A stretch of 64,000 bases of DNA from UBA1447 sp964612185 (lineage in GTDB: Bacteria; Bacillota; Clostridia; Oscillospirales; Acutalibacteraceae): positions 103,631 through 167,630 of the forward strand of contig CAZTCR010000002.1 of assembly GCA_964612185.1 (NCBI GenBank). Reading direction: 5' to 3'. The position numbers were made by a program, and so were the translations under genes. Position 1 is the first letter of the stretch, and each line of letters opens with the position of its first letter. Under the pieces are notes generated by a model. That model had not been told where the DNA came from. It searched no databases and was given only the letters and a program-made list of their open reading frames with translations. Below are positions 1-8,637 of this stretch, one piece after another.

Positions 1-708
1 AATTGCCACACTGCCAAATTGACCGTCATTGAATGGGCGTTTGTTGTGGACATAACGGATGACCGCATCGTTTTCTTTTAACTTTTGCACGGGCATTTTA
101 CCTATATTAACGGCAACAACTTCTTCGGCACCGCGGTCTAATGCCATTTGTATCGGCATGTTGTCTGTATATCCGCCGTCAATATACTTCGTCTGACCAA
201 TTCGATATGATTTAACCAAAGGAAAGGCCGATGCACTGGCAATGATGTAATCAATTGCCTCGCCCCGCGGAATATCTTCAATAAACAGCTGAACACGCTT
301 TTTATAGGGGAAGGTTGTGGTGACCAGACCGAAGTCGATTGGGGAACTGCGCAAAGCTTCTTCATCTAAATAAGACAGTATCATATTGCGCAGCGGTGTA
401 TAATCGGCACCGCCCTTGAAAACAGCTTCCTTCGCGAGCCTTTTGATAAAATCGCCTTGTTTCGATTCTTCGTTGTTTACAGCTTCGGCAAACTGGGAAA
501 AAACCATACCCATGCTCATATTTTCCCACATGTGCAGCGCTTCTTTGTATTTGTCCATAACCATCAGGGCGCCGTTGAATGCCCCGACAGAAGTGCCTGT
601 AACAATGTCGGGTGAATAATTCAGTTCGCGCAGAGCTTGCCAGGCGCCGATTTGATAACCGCCCTTTGCTCCGCCTCCGCTTAATACAACCGCTCTCTTG
701 CATGCCAA
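1..708 (-). CDS. Patatin-like phospholipase, 3' end outside window
   Basis: Serine lipase of the patatin family, expected to cleave acyl esters of membrane or storage lipids. The frame is open from a TTG start at 708 to the window edge (236 codons). It shows the oxyanion motif GGGAKG (residues about 11-16), the nucleophile elbow GTSVG with Ser40, and the dyad motif DGG at about residue 177, so both catalytic residues are present. The TTG start is chosen because GGAGGG at 715-720 lies six bases upstream and the conserved N-terminus begins directly after it; the ATG at 703 is in another frame. No signal peptide is seen. The C-terminus lies beyond position 1. It is divergent from the galactokinase operon. 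The family call is secure; the substrate is unknown. Confidence 0.85.
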   Translation of the reverse strand, partial: MACKRAVVLSGGGAKGGYQIGAWQALRELNYSPDIVTGTSVGAFNGALMVMDKYKEALHMWENMSMGMVFSQFAEAVNNEESKQGDFIKRLAKEAVFKGGADYTPLRNMILSYLDEEALRSSPIDFGLVTTTFPYKKRVQLFIEDIPRGEAIDYIIASASAFPLVKSYRIGQTKYIDGGYTDNMPIQMALDRGAEEVVAVNIGKMPVQKLKENDAVIRYVHNKRPFNDGQFGSVAI

Positions 709-826
709 TACAATCCCTCCATAATTGACTGAAAATTTAAGCAGTTTTTCACTATCAATTGTAAAATATTATATCATGAAACAACTAAAAAATACACACA
801 AATTTAGCTCTGAAGGGTCAATTAAG

Positions 827-855
827 TTGACCGGCAGTAAAAAATGATATACAAT
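827..855 (+). promoter_or_regulatory. Promoter of the galactokinase operon with overlapping palindrome
   Basis: The -35 TTGACC (827-832) and -10 TACAAT (850-855) are 17 bases apart. A perfect inverted repeat GGTCAA-N5-TTGACC (816-832) covers the -35 box, so it is a candidate repressor operator. The function of the palindrome is inferred. Confidence 0.65.
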
Positions 856-967
856 CATTCTGGCTGAAACCATGAGTATAGGCATTAGACTGCGAAGGGC
901 AAAAAGCATACAGCGTAATTTGCTGTTAGTCTGTATGCGAAAACAGCTTATCGGAAAAGAGGAGCAT

Positions 968-2251
968 ATGGAAAATCTTTTATTGATCAGAGACAAACTG
1001 GCTGCCGGATTTCTTGCGAAGGAATTGAAGGCAGTATATATGACGGATACGGAAGTCGCACGGCAAAAATTGAGAATTTCAAAACTTCTTGACAACTTCG
1101 GTCTGCTTTTTGGGACGGACAGAAGCATCGGGCTGTTCAGCGCGCCCGGACGCACCGAAATCGGCGGCAATCATACAGACCACAACCACGGTAGAGTCTT
1201 GGCGGCAAGCATTAATTTGGACGCGGTAGCGGCTGCTGCGGTCAATGATGAAAACATTGTTCGTGTAAAATCGGACGGTTATTCCATGGATGTTGTGAAC
1301 CTTGATGACCTCGGCGTGATGCCGCAGGAGCGTCACCGTTCTGCCGCGCTTGTTCGCGGTGTCTGTGCCGGTTTTAAACTGCGGGGTTATCAAATCGGCG
1401 GCTTTGATGCCGCAACCGCTTCGGATGTTTTGCCCGGTTCTGGTTTATCCTCTTCGGCGGCATTTGAAGTGCTGCTGGGCACCATATTGAATCACCTTTA
1501 CAACGAGGGGCGCGTCAGTGCGGTTGAAATTGCCCAAATCGCCCAATATGCGGAAAACGAGTATTTCGGCAAGCCCTGCGGTCTGATGGACCAAACGGCA
1601 AGCGCCGTCGGCGGGTTTGTCACGATTGATTTTAAAAATCCCAAAACACCGGTTATTGAAAAAGTGGATTTCGATTTTTCCGCCTGCGGACACAGCCTTT
1701 GTATTGTTGACACAAAAGGCAGCCATTCCGGTTTGACGGAAGAATACACCGCAGTGAGGGTAGAAATGGAGTCCGTTGCGGCAGATTTCGGCAAAGAGAC
1801 GCTGCGCGATGTTCCGCAGGACGAGTTTGAAAAAGAAATTCACGACCTTCGTCCGCGTGTGGGTGACAGAGCCGTTTTACGCGCTATGCACTATTTCACG
1901 GATAACGAAAGGGTACTTCGTCAAGCGAAAGCCCTTACCCAAGGGGATTTTGACACTTTTAAAGCAATGGTTATTGAAAGCGGTCAGTCATCCTTTATGT
2001 ATAACCAAAATGTCTACCTGTCAGGCACACCGGGATTCCAACCTGTTTCGATTGCTTTGTGTTTGAGCGAAAAAATACTCAAAGGCAATGGCGCCTGGCG
2101 TGTACACGGCGGCGGTTTTGCCGGGACTATTCAAGCGTTTGTACCGATTGATTTGCTTGGCGTATACAGTAACGCCATGAATGATGTTTTTGGCGACAAT
2201 TCCTGCCATGTGCTGTCGGTCCGTCCGGTTGGCGGTGTAAAAATATTCTGA
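968..2251 (+). CDS. galK: Galactokinase (GHMP kinase family)
   Basis: Phosphorylates galactose, or a related sugar, at C1 with ATP in the cytoplasm, the first step of the Leloir route. It is 427 residues long, close to other galactokinases. GHMP motifs are in order: signature PGRTEIGGNHTDH at about 60-72, the ATP loop GSGLSSSAA at about 150-158, and the C-terminal HGGGFAGTIQ motif. The ATG at 968 is chosen over an in-frame ATG at 872, because AGAGGAG lies just upstream (spacing is short, about 3-4) and because the longer version would start close behind the -10 box. It is first in a ten-gene operon, 35 bases before the M42 peptidase gene. No galT or galE is seen in the window, so the fate of the sugar 1-phosphate is unclear. 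Confidence 0.9.
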   Translation: MENLLLIRDKLAAGFLAKELKAVYMTDTEVARQKLRISKLLDNFGLLFGTDRSIGLFSAPGRTEIGGNHTDHNHGRVLAASINLDAVAAAAVNDENIVRVKSDGYSMDVVNLDDLGVMPQERHRSAALVRGVCAGFKLRGYQIGGFDAATASDVLPGSGLSSSAAFEVLLGTILNHLYNEGRVSAVEIAQIAQYAENEYFGKPCGLMDQTASAVGGFVTIDFKNPKTPVIEKVDFDFSACGHSLCIVDTKGSHSGLTEEYTAVRVEMESVAADFGKETLRDVPQDEFEKEIHDLRPRVGDRAVLRAMHYFTDNERVLRQAKALTQGDFDTFKAMVIESGQSSFMYNQNVYLSGTPGFQPVSIALCLSEKILKGNGAWRVHGGGFAGTIQAFVPIDLLGVYSNAMNDVFGDNSCHVLSVRPVGGVKIF

Positions 2252-2286
2252 ATGAATCTGCATTCCACAATCAGAAATGAGATGAA

Positions 2287-3324
2287 ATGATGCCAAATTA
2301 TAAAGCACTGCAGGAACTTATTTTCGCCCTGTCCGATACAAATGGTGTCTCGGGTGACGAGTCTGCCCCGGCAGAAATGGCAGGCAAAGAACTTGCGAAA
2401 TATATGCCTGTGACGATTGACGCACTCGGCAATATATCGGGCAAAACCGCAGGTGCCGGGCCACATATCCTGCTGGACGCCCACATGGACCAAATCGGTA
2501 TGATCGTGACGGCGGTGAACGAAGACGGGTTTGTGAAAATTGACAAATGCGGCGGTATGGACATCCGTGTTTTAGCGGCGCATGAGGTGACGGTATGGGG
2601 GAAAGAGCCGCTATTCGGTGTAATCACATCCACGCCGCCTCACTTAGCCCAAAAGGAAGACGGCAAGAAGGCAAAAAGATTTGACGAAATCGCCATTGAT
2701 ATCGGTCTGCCGGGGAAAAAGGCATCCGAACTTGTTCATCCGGGCGACCGGGTAACCCTCAACGGCAAGCAAATGAGGCTGATGAACAACCGGATTTGCA
2801 GCCCCGCGCTTGACGACAGGGCGGGCATGGCGGCAATTTTGCGCTGCCTGCAGATATTAAAAGATAAAAAGCATCAATGCCGGCTTTTCGTTCTGTTCTC
2901 CGTTCAAGAAGAAACGGGCGGCAGCGGCGCGCAAACGGGCGGGTTTACGGCGGCGGCAGATGAATCGATAGCCGTCGATGTGAGCTTCGCGATGGCACCC
3001 GGCATGCCGCGTGAAAAATGCGCCGATTTGGGTAAGGGCACCATGATTGGTATATCGCCGGTGTTGGATCATAAAATGAGCACAACGCTCGAACGAATCG
3101 CAAAAGATAAAAATATCCCATATCAGTTGGAAGTGATGGGCGGAAAAACGGGAACCAACGCGGATATGATTCAAGTGGCCGGCAACGGTACACCATCAGC
3201 CTTGCTTTCTATCCCGTTAAAGAATATGCATACGGGCGTTGAAATGTTAGACCTGGCTGATGTGGAAAGCACTGCGAGACTGATGGCTGAATATATTTTG
3301 GAAAGGGGCGGGGCGGATGTATAA
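2287..3324 (+). CDS. M42 family metallo-aminopeptidase, first copy
   Basis: A 345-residue cytoplasmic aminopeptidase of the M42 (glutamyl aminopeptidase / deblocking peptidase) family, a dinuclear metal enzyme that trims peptides in large oligomers. Visible metal and catalytic elements are AHMDQIG (about 66-72), the bridging aspartate in ALDDRAG (about 176-182), the catalytic glutamate pair in QEETG (about 207-211), and a late histidine in KNMHTG. Gene order is galK, this gene, then a paralogue whose start overlaps this stop by 8 bases, which suggests translational coupling and perhaps hetero-oligomers. The ribosome site is weak. Some M42 members were first annotated as endoglucanases, which is not supported here. 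The peptide substrate is unknown. Confidence 0.85.
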   Translation: MMPNYKALQELIFALSDTNGVSGDESAPAEMAGKELAKYMPVTIDALGNISGKTAGAGPHILLDAHMDQIGMIVTAVNEDGFVKIDKCGGMDIRVLAAHEVTVWGKEPLFGVITSTPPHLAQKEDGKKAKRFDEIAIDIGLPGKKASELVHPGDRVTLNGKQMRLMNNRICSPALDDRAGMAAILRCLQILKDKKHQCRLFVLFSVQEETGGSGAQTGGFTAAADESIAVDVSFAMAPGMPREKCADLGKGTMIGISPVLDHKMSTTLERIAKDKNIPYQLEVMGGKTGTNADMIQVAGNGTPSALLSIPLKNMHTGVEMLDLADVESTARLMAEYILERGGADV

Positions 3325-4336
3325 AGAACTGGAAACCCTCTGCTCGATCCCGGGCATTTCCGGCAGAGAAGACAAAGTTCGGGACTGTCTAATTACACTT
3401 ATTGGCCAATCGGCGCAATGTAAAGTTGACCCGCTGGGCAATCTGATTGTTTTTAAAAAAGGCGTCATAACACCAAAAAACAAAGTGATGCTTGCCGCGC
3501 ACATGGACGAAATCGGGTTTATGGTAACTACCATAACGGATGACGGCTATCTCAAGTTTTCCGCCGTGGGCGGTGTGGACACCCGTGTTATGCTTGGGAG
3601 ACCGGTAATTGTCGGCGAAAAAAACCTACCGGGTGTAATTGGTATAAAACCGGTCCACATGGTTTCGGACGATGAAAAAGCGGACATTCCGGACCAAGAC
3701 AGTCTCTATATTGATATCGGCGCAAAAAACCGCGAGGAAGCGGAAAAAGTGGTAAGCCCCGGTGATGCGGTCGGTTTCTATTCGCATCCTGTACGGTTTG
3801 GCGAAGGCCGAATAAAAGCAAGAGCGCTTGACGATAGAGCAGGCTGTTTGGTTTTAGTGAATTTGATAAAAAGTGAGTTGCCCTGCGACATGCACTTCGT
3901 TTTTACCGTGCAGGAAGAAGTGGGTTTAAGAGGCGCAAAAACGGCTGCATTTTCAGTTGCGCCGGACTATGCGATTGTTGTGGAAACAACAACAGCGGCT
4001 GATATCGCCGGTGTTCCAAAAGAAAAGCAGGTGTGCAAACTCGATTCGGGTGCTGTCATATCGTTTATGGACAGGAGCACCGTTTATAACCGGAAGCTGT
4101 ACGATCTGGCTTTTGCGCTTGCTAATAAAAACAACATAAAGGTTCAGCCGAAAACGGCGGTTGCCGGCGGCAATGATGCCGGCTCGATTCACACCAGCCG
4201 CGGCGGCGTGCGTACACTGACCGTTTCCCTGCCTTGCCGGTATCTGCATTCCCCCTCGTGCGTGATTCACGAAGAGGATATTACTCAAGTGCAAAAAATC
4301 GTGCTGGCTTTGGCGGAGGAATGCGCCAATGCTTAG
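3317..4336 (+). CDS. M42 family metallo-aminopeptidase, second copy
   Basis: Paralogue of the preceding gene, 339 residues, probably a cytoplasmic peptide-trimming enzyme. It carries the M42 hallmarks AHMDEIGF, ALDDRAG, TVQEEVG and the late histidine in RYLHSPS. It overlaps the previous gene by 8 bases and the next gene by 8 bases, so the three are almost certainly translated from one message. The N-terminus (LCSIPGISGRE) is closer to the family consensus than that of the first copy. Tandem M42 genes could give two subunits of one mixed complex; that is inference. The specificity of each copy cannot be read from sequence. Confidence 0.87.
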   Translation: MYKELETLCSIPGISGREDKVRDCLITLIGQSAQCKVDPLGNLIVFKKGVITPKNKVMLAAHMDEIGFMVTTITDDGYLKFSAVGGVDTRVMLGRPVIVGEKNLPGVIGIKPVHMVSDDEKADIPDQDSLYIDIGAKNREEAEKVVSPGDAVGFYSHPVRFGEGRIKARALDDRAGCLVLVNLIKSELPCDMHFVFTVQEEVGLRGAKTAAFSVAPDYAIVVETTTAADIAGVPKEKQVCKLDSGAVISFMDRSTVYNRKLYDLAFALANKNNIKVQPKTAVAGGNDAGSIHTSRGGVRTLTVSLPCRYLHSPSCVIHEEDITQVQKIVLALAEECANA

Positions 4337-5081
4337 ATTTCCGGAGGAACAAGACGACCGCTTTACAAGTTTTTGTCAACGGGATGTTTTTGGCACGAGA
4401 ATATCGGCCTGTATGACAGTTTATGGGACGGATTACCCTTTTGCTTTGTTTTATTTGCAGGTAAATGGGGACACGGTTACGGCCGCGCTGAGTATAATTG
4501 ACGCAGCGATGACACTTTGCTGTGCGGAGAATGCCGATTTTGAAGAGCTGTCACAATTTATTAAAGCGGTCGGGTTCGACAGTCTGTTGTGCGATGCGAC
4601 GCTCTGCAGCCGACTCGGTTTGGAACCGGAGAAAACCGGTTTTATTGTTGAGTACGGTGAAACAAAAAAAGAATTTGATTATCATGGTGTTTTCTTTGCG
4701 GACAGGGTTGAGTTATCGGATGTTTATGACATATTGCATCGTTCGGACTTTGACGGTTTGAATAATCAAGCCCGGTGGCTTTCGGATGTCTCTTTTAGGG
4801 TGAACCGGGGAGCCGCAACAGCGGCAGCGGCTCAAGAAGACGGCAAATTGGCCGCCTGTGCCATGGTTTTGTTTGAGACGCAATCGGCCGCGCTCATCGG
4901 CGCGGTTGCGACTTTGCCTGAGTACCGCGGCAAGGGCTATGCCGGTGCGCTTGTCACTTCGCTTGCCCGTGAGAAAAAGGCAGCGAATAAAAGGGTAGAA
5001 TTGCTTTGTGCAAAAAATGACATTGTTCATTTTTACCTGAAGCTCGGATTTGAAATAACCGGTGAATGGGCGCTGGTGTAA
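4329..5081 (+). CDS. GNAT family N-acetyltransferase
   Basis: A 250-residue protein. Its C-terminal half (about 120-250) is a GNAT acyl-CoA transferase domain, with the acetyl-CoA pyrophosphate-binding motif RGKGYAG after a beta strand (VATLPEY), and the usual closing segment with Asn and Tyr (AKNDIVHFYLKLGF). The N-terminal half has no motif I recognise and may hold the acceptor-binding part. It starts 8 bases inside the second M42 gene and its stop is 14 bases before the next start. Acceptor unknown: the peptidase neighbours make an amino acid or peptide amine plausible, but that is only context. Confidence 0.75.
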   Translation: MLRFPEEQDDRFTSFCQRDVFGTRISACMTVYGTDYPFALFYLQVNGDTVTAALSIIDAAMTLCCAENADFEELSQFIKAVGFDSLLCDATLCSRLGLEPEKTGFIVEYGETKKEFDYHGVFFADRVELSDVYDILHRSDFDGLNNQARWLSDVSFRVNRGAATAAAAQEDGKLAACAMVLFETQSAALIGAVATLPEYRGKGYAGALVTSLAREKKAANKRVELLCAKNDIVHFYLKLGFEITGEWALV

Positions 5082-5095
5082 AGCAGGTAATTTTT

Positions 5096-6361
5096 ATGAA
5101 GCAGCAATTTTTTAATGTGGATGATAAAATATTCCGCTGCAGCGAAAAAGCAATGGATAAGATCGCTGCACCCATAAAGAAAATTGAAGAAATAACCGAG
5201 TACAACCAGTTAAAAGTATTGTCCGCGTTTGTTAAAAACGGTGTCAGCGAAAGCCATTTTTCGGAAAGCACCGGCTATGGTTACGGGGACAGGGGCCGGG
5301 AAGTACTGGACAAGGTGTTTGCGGAGGCTTTTGGTGCCGAGGATGCCCTTGTAAGGCACAGTTTTGCCTGCGGCACGCATACCATTGCCGTCGCGCTGTT
5401 CGGTCTGCTGCGCCCCGGTGAGACCATGCTGTGTGTAACAGGGGCTCCGTATGACACCATTCATCCCGTCATCGGACTCAACGGCGAAGGCATGGGGTCG
5501 CTAAAAGATTTTGGTATTCATTACGAACAAGTTGACTTGGATAAAAACGGCAAGCCGGATATACCCGCAATCCGGGAAGCGCTCAAACGCGACATCCGCT
5601 TGATTTATATTCAGCGCTCCGGTGGCTATACGCCGCGTCCAAGCCTGTCTGTACGGGAAATCGGAGCAATTACAAACCTTGTGAAAACACATAGCAACGC
5701 ATTGGTTTTTGTGGATAACTGTTATGGTGAATTTGTGCAAATGCGGGAACCGCCCGAATTCGGCGCGGATGTTATAGCAGGTTCGCTGATTAAAAATCCC
5801 GGGGGCGGCATCGCGAAAAACGGCGGTTATATTGCGGGCAAATCGGATTTAATCGAACTGTGCGCTTACAGGATGACAACACCGGGGCTTGGCAGGGAAG
5901 TGGGCGCAACGCTCGGACAAAACCGCGGGATGTTTATGGGGTTGTTCAACGCGCCGCATGTAACGGGTGAAGCCCTGAAAGCGGCTGCGTTTACGGCTGC
6001 ACTTTTTGAAGAGCTTGGATTTGATGTCGCGCCGGCAAGCGGGGATGAACGCTTTGATATTGTTCAGTCCGTATTTCTTCGCGATGCCGAATCGTTAATA
6101 GCCTTCTGCCAGGGGATGCAACGCGGCGCCCCTGTGGATTCTTTTGTGTTACCGGAACCATGGGATATGCCCGGCTATGACAACAAAGTCATAATGGCTG
6201 CGGGCGCTTTTACCATGGGGTCTTCCATCGAACTGTCGGCCGACGCGCCGCTCAGGGAGCCTTATGCCGCGTGGATGCAGGGCGGGCTCAATTTTCACAG
6301 CGCAAAAATGGGTATTATGCTGGCCGCTCAAACAATGCTTGAAAAGGGTAAATTGCAATGA
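5096..6361 (+). CDS. Methionine gamma-lyase family PLP enzyme (aluminium-resistance / YnbB type)
   Basis: A fold-type I PLP enzyme of 421 residues in the family annotated as methionine gamma-lyase-like or aluminium resistance protein. Evidence is the N-terminal signature with the tyrosine-rich YGYGDRGRE, FACGTHTIAVALFG for cofactor phosphate binding, the aspartate in FVDNCYGEF, and the PLP lysine in SLIKNPGGG. The ATG at 5096 is preferred to 5066 because the conserved part begins there and 5066 lies inside the GNAT gene. The stop overlaps the next start by 4 bases (ATGA). Members are thought to cleave sulfur amino acids, but few are characterised, so the reaction is not certain. Confidence 0.82.
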   Translation: MKQQFFNVDDKIFRCSEKAMDKIAAPIKKIEEITEYNQLKVLSAFVKNGVSESHFSESTGYGYGDRGREVLDKVFAEAFGAEDALVRHSFACGTHTIAVALFGLLRPGETMLCVTGAPYDTIHPVIGLNGEGMGSLKDFGIHYEQVDLDKNGKPDIPAIREALKRDIRLIYIQRSGGYTPRPSLSVREIGAITNLVKTHSNALVFVDNCYGEFVQMREPPEFGADVIAGSLIKNPGGGIAKNGGYIAGKSDLIELCAYRMTTPGLGREVGATLGQNRGMFMGLFNAPHVTGEALKAAAFTAALFEELGFDVAPASGDERFDIVQSVFLRDAESLIAFCQGMQRGAPVDSFVLPEPWDMPGYDNKVIMAAGAFTMGSSIELSADAPLREPYAAWMQGGLNFHSAKMGIMLAAQTMLEKGKLQ

Positions 6362-7062
6362 ACAGTTATGACGGAATTACGGGCGAAGCATTTTGGCTAC
6401 TCGGACAAAACAAGTTCAATAATTCAAAAGAGTTTTATGAAGCAAATAAAGAGCAAATTGTCCGCCTTGCGATACAGCCCATGCGGCAGATTGCGGAGGC
6501 TATTGCGGCGGAGATGGAAAAAATTGACGACAGGATGAATCTTGTTCCGACAAAAATGGTATCCCGAATCCGGCGTGACACCCGATTTTCAAAAGACAAG
6601 CGACTTTACCGCGAAAACATCTGGATCATGTTTATGCGTCCGAAGGCCGAATGGCCGACATATCCCTGCTTTTGGTTCGAAATTCAGCCATCGGGTTATT
6701 CGTATGGCGTCAGCTGTTTCGAAACAACACCGGCGTTTATGCAGATTTACCGTCAACTGCTGTTGGAGCAACCGGATCAATTCCTGCAAGCGGTTAAAAA
6801 AACAAAAAAAGCCGGCGCGGATTTTTATGCCGATACCTATAAAAAAGAAAAGAAACCGGATGTTCCGGAAAACATAAAAATGTATTATAATGTTAAAAGC
6901 ATGTCTTTTATGGCGAAATCAAACGACTTGACCATGCTTGAAAGCGACACGATTATTGCACAGCTGAAAGCAGCTTACGAGAACTTCACACCGATGTACC
7001 GGTTTCTGAAATGTGCGGCAGACCGGTATATCGCATTGGGGCAGGTGGATAACAATGCTTGA
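6358..7062 (+). CDS. DUF2461 domain-containing protein
   Basis: A 234-residue protein matching the DUF2461 family. It has the N-terminal NSKEFYEANKE region, the basic SRIRRDTRFSKDKRLYRENI core at about 62-81, and the FEIQPSGYSYGVS strand near 100-112. The function is unknown; no catalytic motif, signal peptide or membrane segment is visible, so it is probably cytoplasmic. It starts inside the stop of the PLP enzyme gene (4-base overlap) and its end overlaps the phosphohexomutase start by 8 bases, which fixes it firmly in the operon. Confidence 0.78.
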   Translation: MNSYDGITGEAFWLLGQNKFNNSKEFYEANKEQIVRLAIQPMRQIAEAIAAEMEKIDDRMNLVPTKMVSRIRRDTRFSKDKRLYRENIWIMFMRPKAEWPTYPCFWFEIQPSGYSYGVSCFETTPAFMQIYRQLLLEQPDQFLQAVKKTKKAGADFYADTYKKEKKPDVPENIKMYYNVKSMSFMAKSNDLTMLESDTIIAQLKAAYENFTPMYRFLKCAADRYIALGQVDNNA

Positions 7063-8581
7063 CGAGTGTTGGGGAGCATTTAAAAGCGGCAGCGATATCA
7101 GGGGGTATGGTATCGCCTGCAGCAGTGAACCTCTTTACCTGAGTGAAACCATTGTTACACAGGTCACCTATGGTTTTACCTGTTGGCTGGGCAAAAAAAT
7201 GGAAAAGGATTTGGACAGGCTTGTCGTTTCGGTCGGCCATGATTCAAGGATTTCCGCGCCGCATTTAAAATTGTGGGTTATCGGCGCTTTAACCAATGCC
7301 GGCGTTCATGTGATTGACTGCGGTCTTTCCTCAACACCCGCCATGTTTATGACAACGGTAAATTTGAAGTGCGACGGCGCCGTTCAGATAACCGCAAGCC
7401 ATCATCCGTATGACCGCAACGGCTTTAAGTATTTTACGCCATCCGGCGGACTGGAGGGCGTAAACATTGAAGAAATGCTTGAAATTGCCCAACACAATCA
7501 AGCTGTCACTTCAAACTTGACAGGTGTGGTTGAAACGGTCGATTACATGGATGTTTATGCCGCAAAACTCAGAGCGATGATTTGCCGTGAAGTGAACGAT
7601 GATACGAATTACGACAAGCCTCTGCGCGCATATAGAATTGTCGTGGACGCCGGCAACGGCGTTGGCGGGTTTTACGCGTCAAAGGTTTTAGACCCGCTGG
7701 GCGCCGATGTCGGCGGCAGCCAGTTCCTTGAACCGGACGGCACTTTTCCGAACCATGTGCCCAACCCGGAAAATAAAGAAGCCATGGATTCCATCAGCTT
7801 TGCTGTGAAAAATACGGATGCCGACTTTGGTGTGATATTCGACACCGATGTAGACCGGGCGGGCTGTGTGGGTAAAGGCGGGCTGGAAATCAACCGCAAC
7901 CGCTTGGTGGCGCTTGCTGCCGCCATAACACTGGAAAACAACGCCGGTGCGACAATCGTGACGGACAGCATCACCTCGGACGGGCTGACTGCGTTTATAC
8001 ACGCACGCGGCGGACAGCATCTGCGCTATATGCGTGGCTATAAGAATGTTATCAACAAACAAATCGAACTGAACAACAACGGAGTCAACTGCCCATTGGC
8101 GATTGAAACATCCGGTCACGCGGCTTTTAAGGACAACTACTATTTGGATGACGGCGCTTATCTGGTAACCAAACTGATTATCAAAATGGCGGTGATGGGC
8201 AAGCAAAACAAGCAACTGAATCACCTCATAGACCTGCTGAAAGAGCCGCTGGAAGACATCGAAGTCCGGTTCAAAATTAAAGCAAATGATTTTAAGGATT
8301 ACGGCGAACAGGTTATTGACGCGATTAAGTGCGCTGTGGATAACACGATGGGCTGGCAGCCTGCTGAAAATAACTATGAGGGTATCCGTGTATCAACCGC
8401 GCACGGCGCAGGCGACGGCTGGTTCCTTGTAAGGTTGAGTGTTCATGATCCTGTTATAGTGCTCAATGCCGAAAGCAATTCACCCGGCGGTGTAAAAAAG
8501 ATGCTCACAGAACTTTCCGGGCTGCTGAAGGAATTTGAACTCTTGGACACTGCCGGGTTGGATAAAGCAATCAACGAGTAA
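7055..8581 (+). CDS. Phosphomannomutase / phosphoglucomutase family enzyme
   Basis: A 508-residue alpha-D-phosphohexomutase that interconverts sugar 1- and 6-phosphates through a phosphoserine. The active-site loop is TASHHPYDRNG (serine at about residue 116), the Mg-binding loop is DTDVDRAG, the sugar-recognition motif is ETSGHAAF, and a C-terminal phosphate-binding domain follows. The ATG at 7055 is chosen because AGGTGG lies just upstream and family homology starts there; the in-frame ATG at 7013 lies deep inside the DUF2461 gene. In this operon it could connect the hexose 1-phosphate made by galactokinase to central metabolism; that link is inference. Glucose versus mannose specificity cannot be told from sequence. 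Confidence 0.88.
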   Translation: MLDECWGAFKSGSDIRGYGIACSSEPLYLSETIVTQVTYGFTCWLGKKMEKDLDRLVVSVGHDSRISAPHLKLWVIGALTNAGVHVIDCGLSSTPAMFMTTVNLKCDGAVQITASHHPYDRNGFKYFTPSGGLEGVNIEEMLEIAQHNQAVTSNLTGVVETVDYMDVYAAKLRAMICREVNDDTNYDKPLRAYRIVVDAGNGVGGFYASKVLDPLGADVGGSQFLEPDGTFPNHVPNPENKEAMDSISFAVKNTDADFGVIFDTDVDRAGCVGKGGLEINRNRLVALAAAITLENNAGATIVTDSITSDGLTAFIHARGGQHLRYMRGYKNVINKQIELNNNGVNCPLAIETSGHAAFKDNYYLDDGAYLVTKLIIKMAVMGKQNKQLNHLIDLLKEPLEDIEVRFKIKANDFKDYGEQVIDAIKCAVDNTMGWQPAENNYEGIRVSTAHGAGDGWFLVRLSVHDPVIVLNAESNSPGGVKKMLTELSGLLKEFELLDTAGLDKAINE

Positions 8582-8637
8582 CTATGCGTTGAAAACGGCA
8601 GAACATAGCATAAAAAAGAAAATAAAGGAGCAAAATT

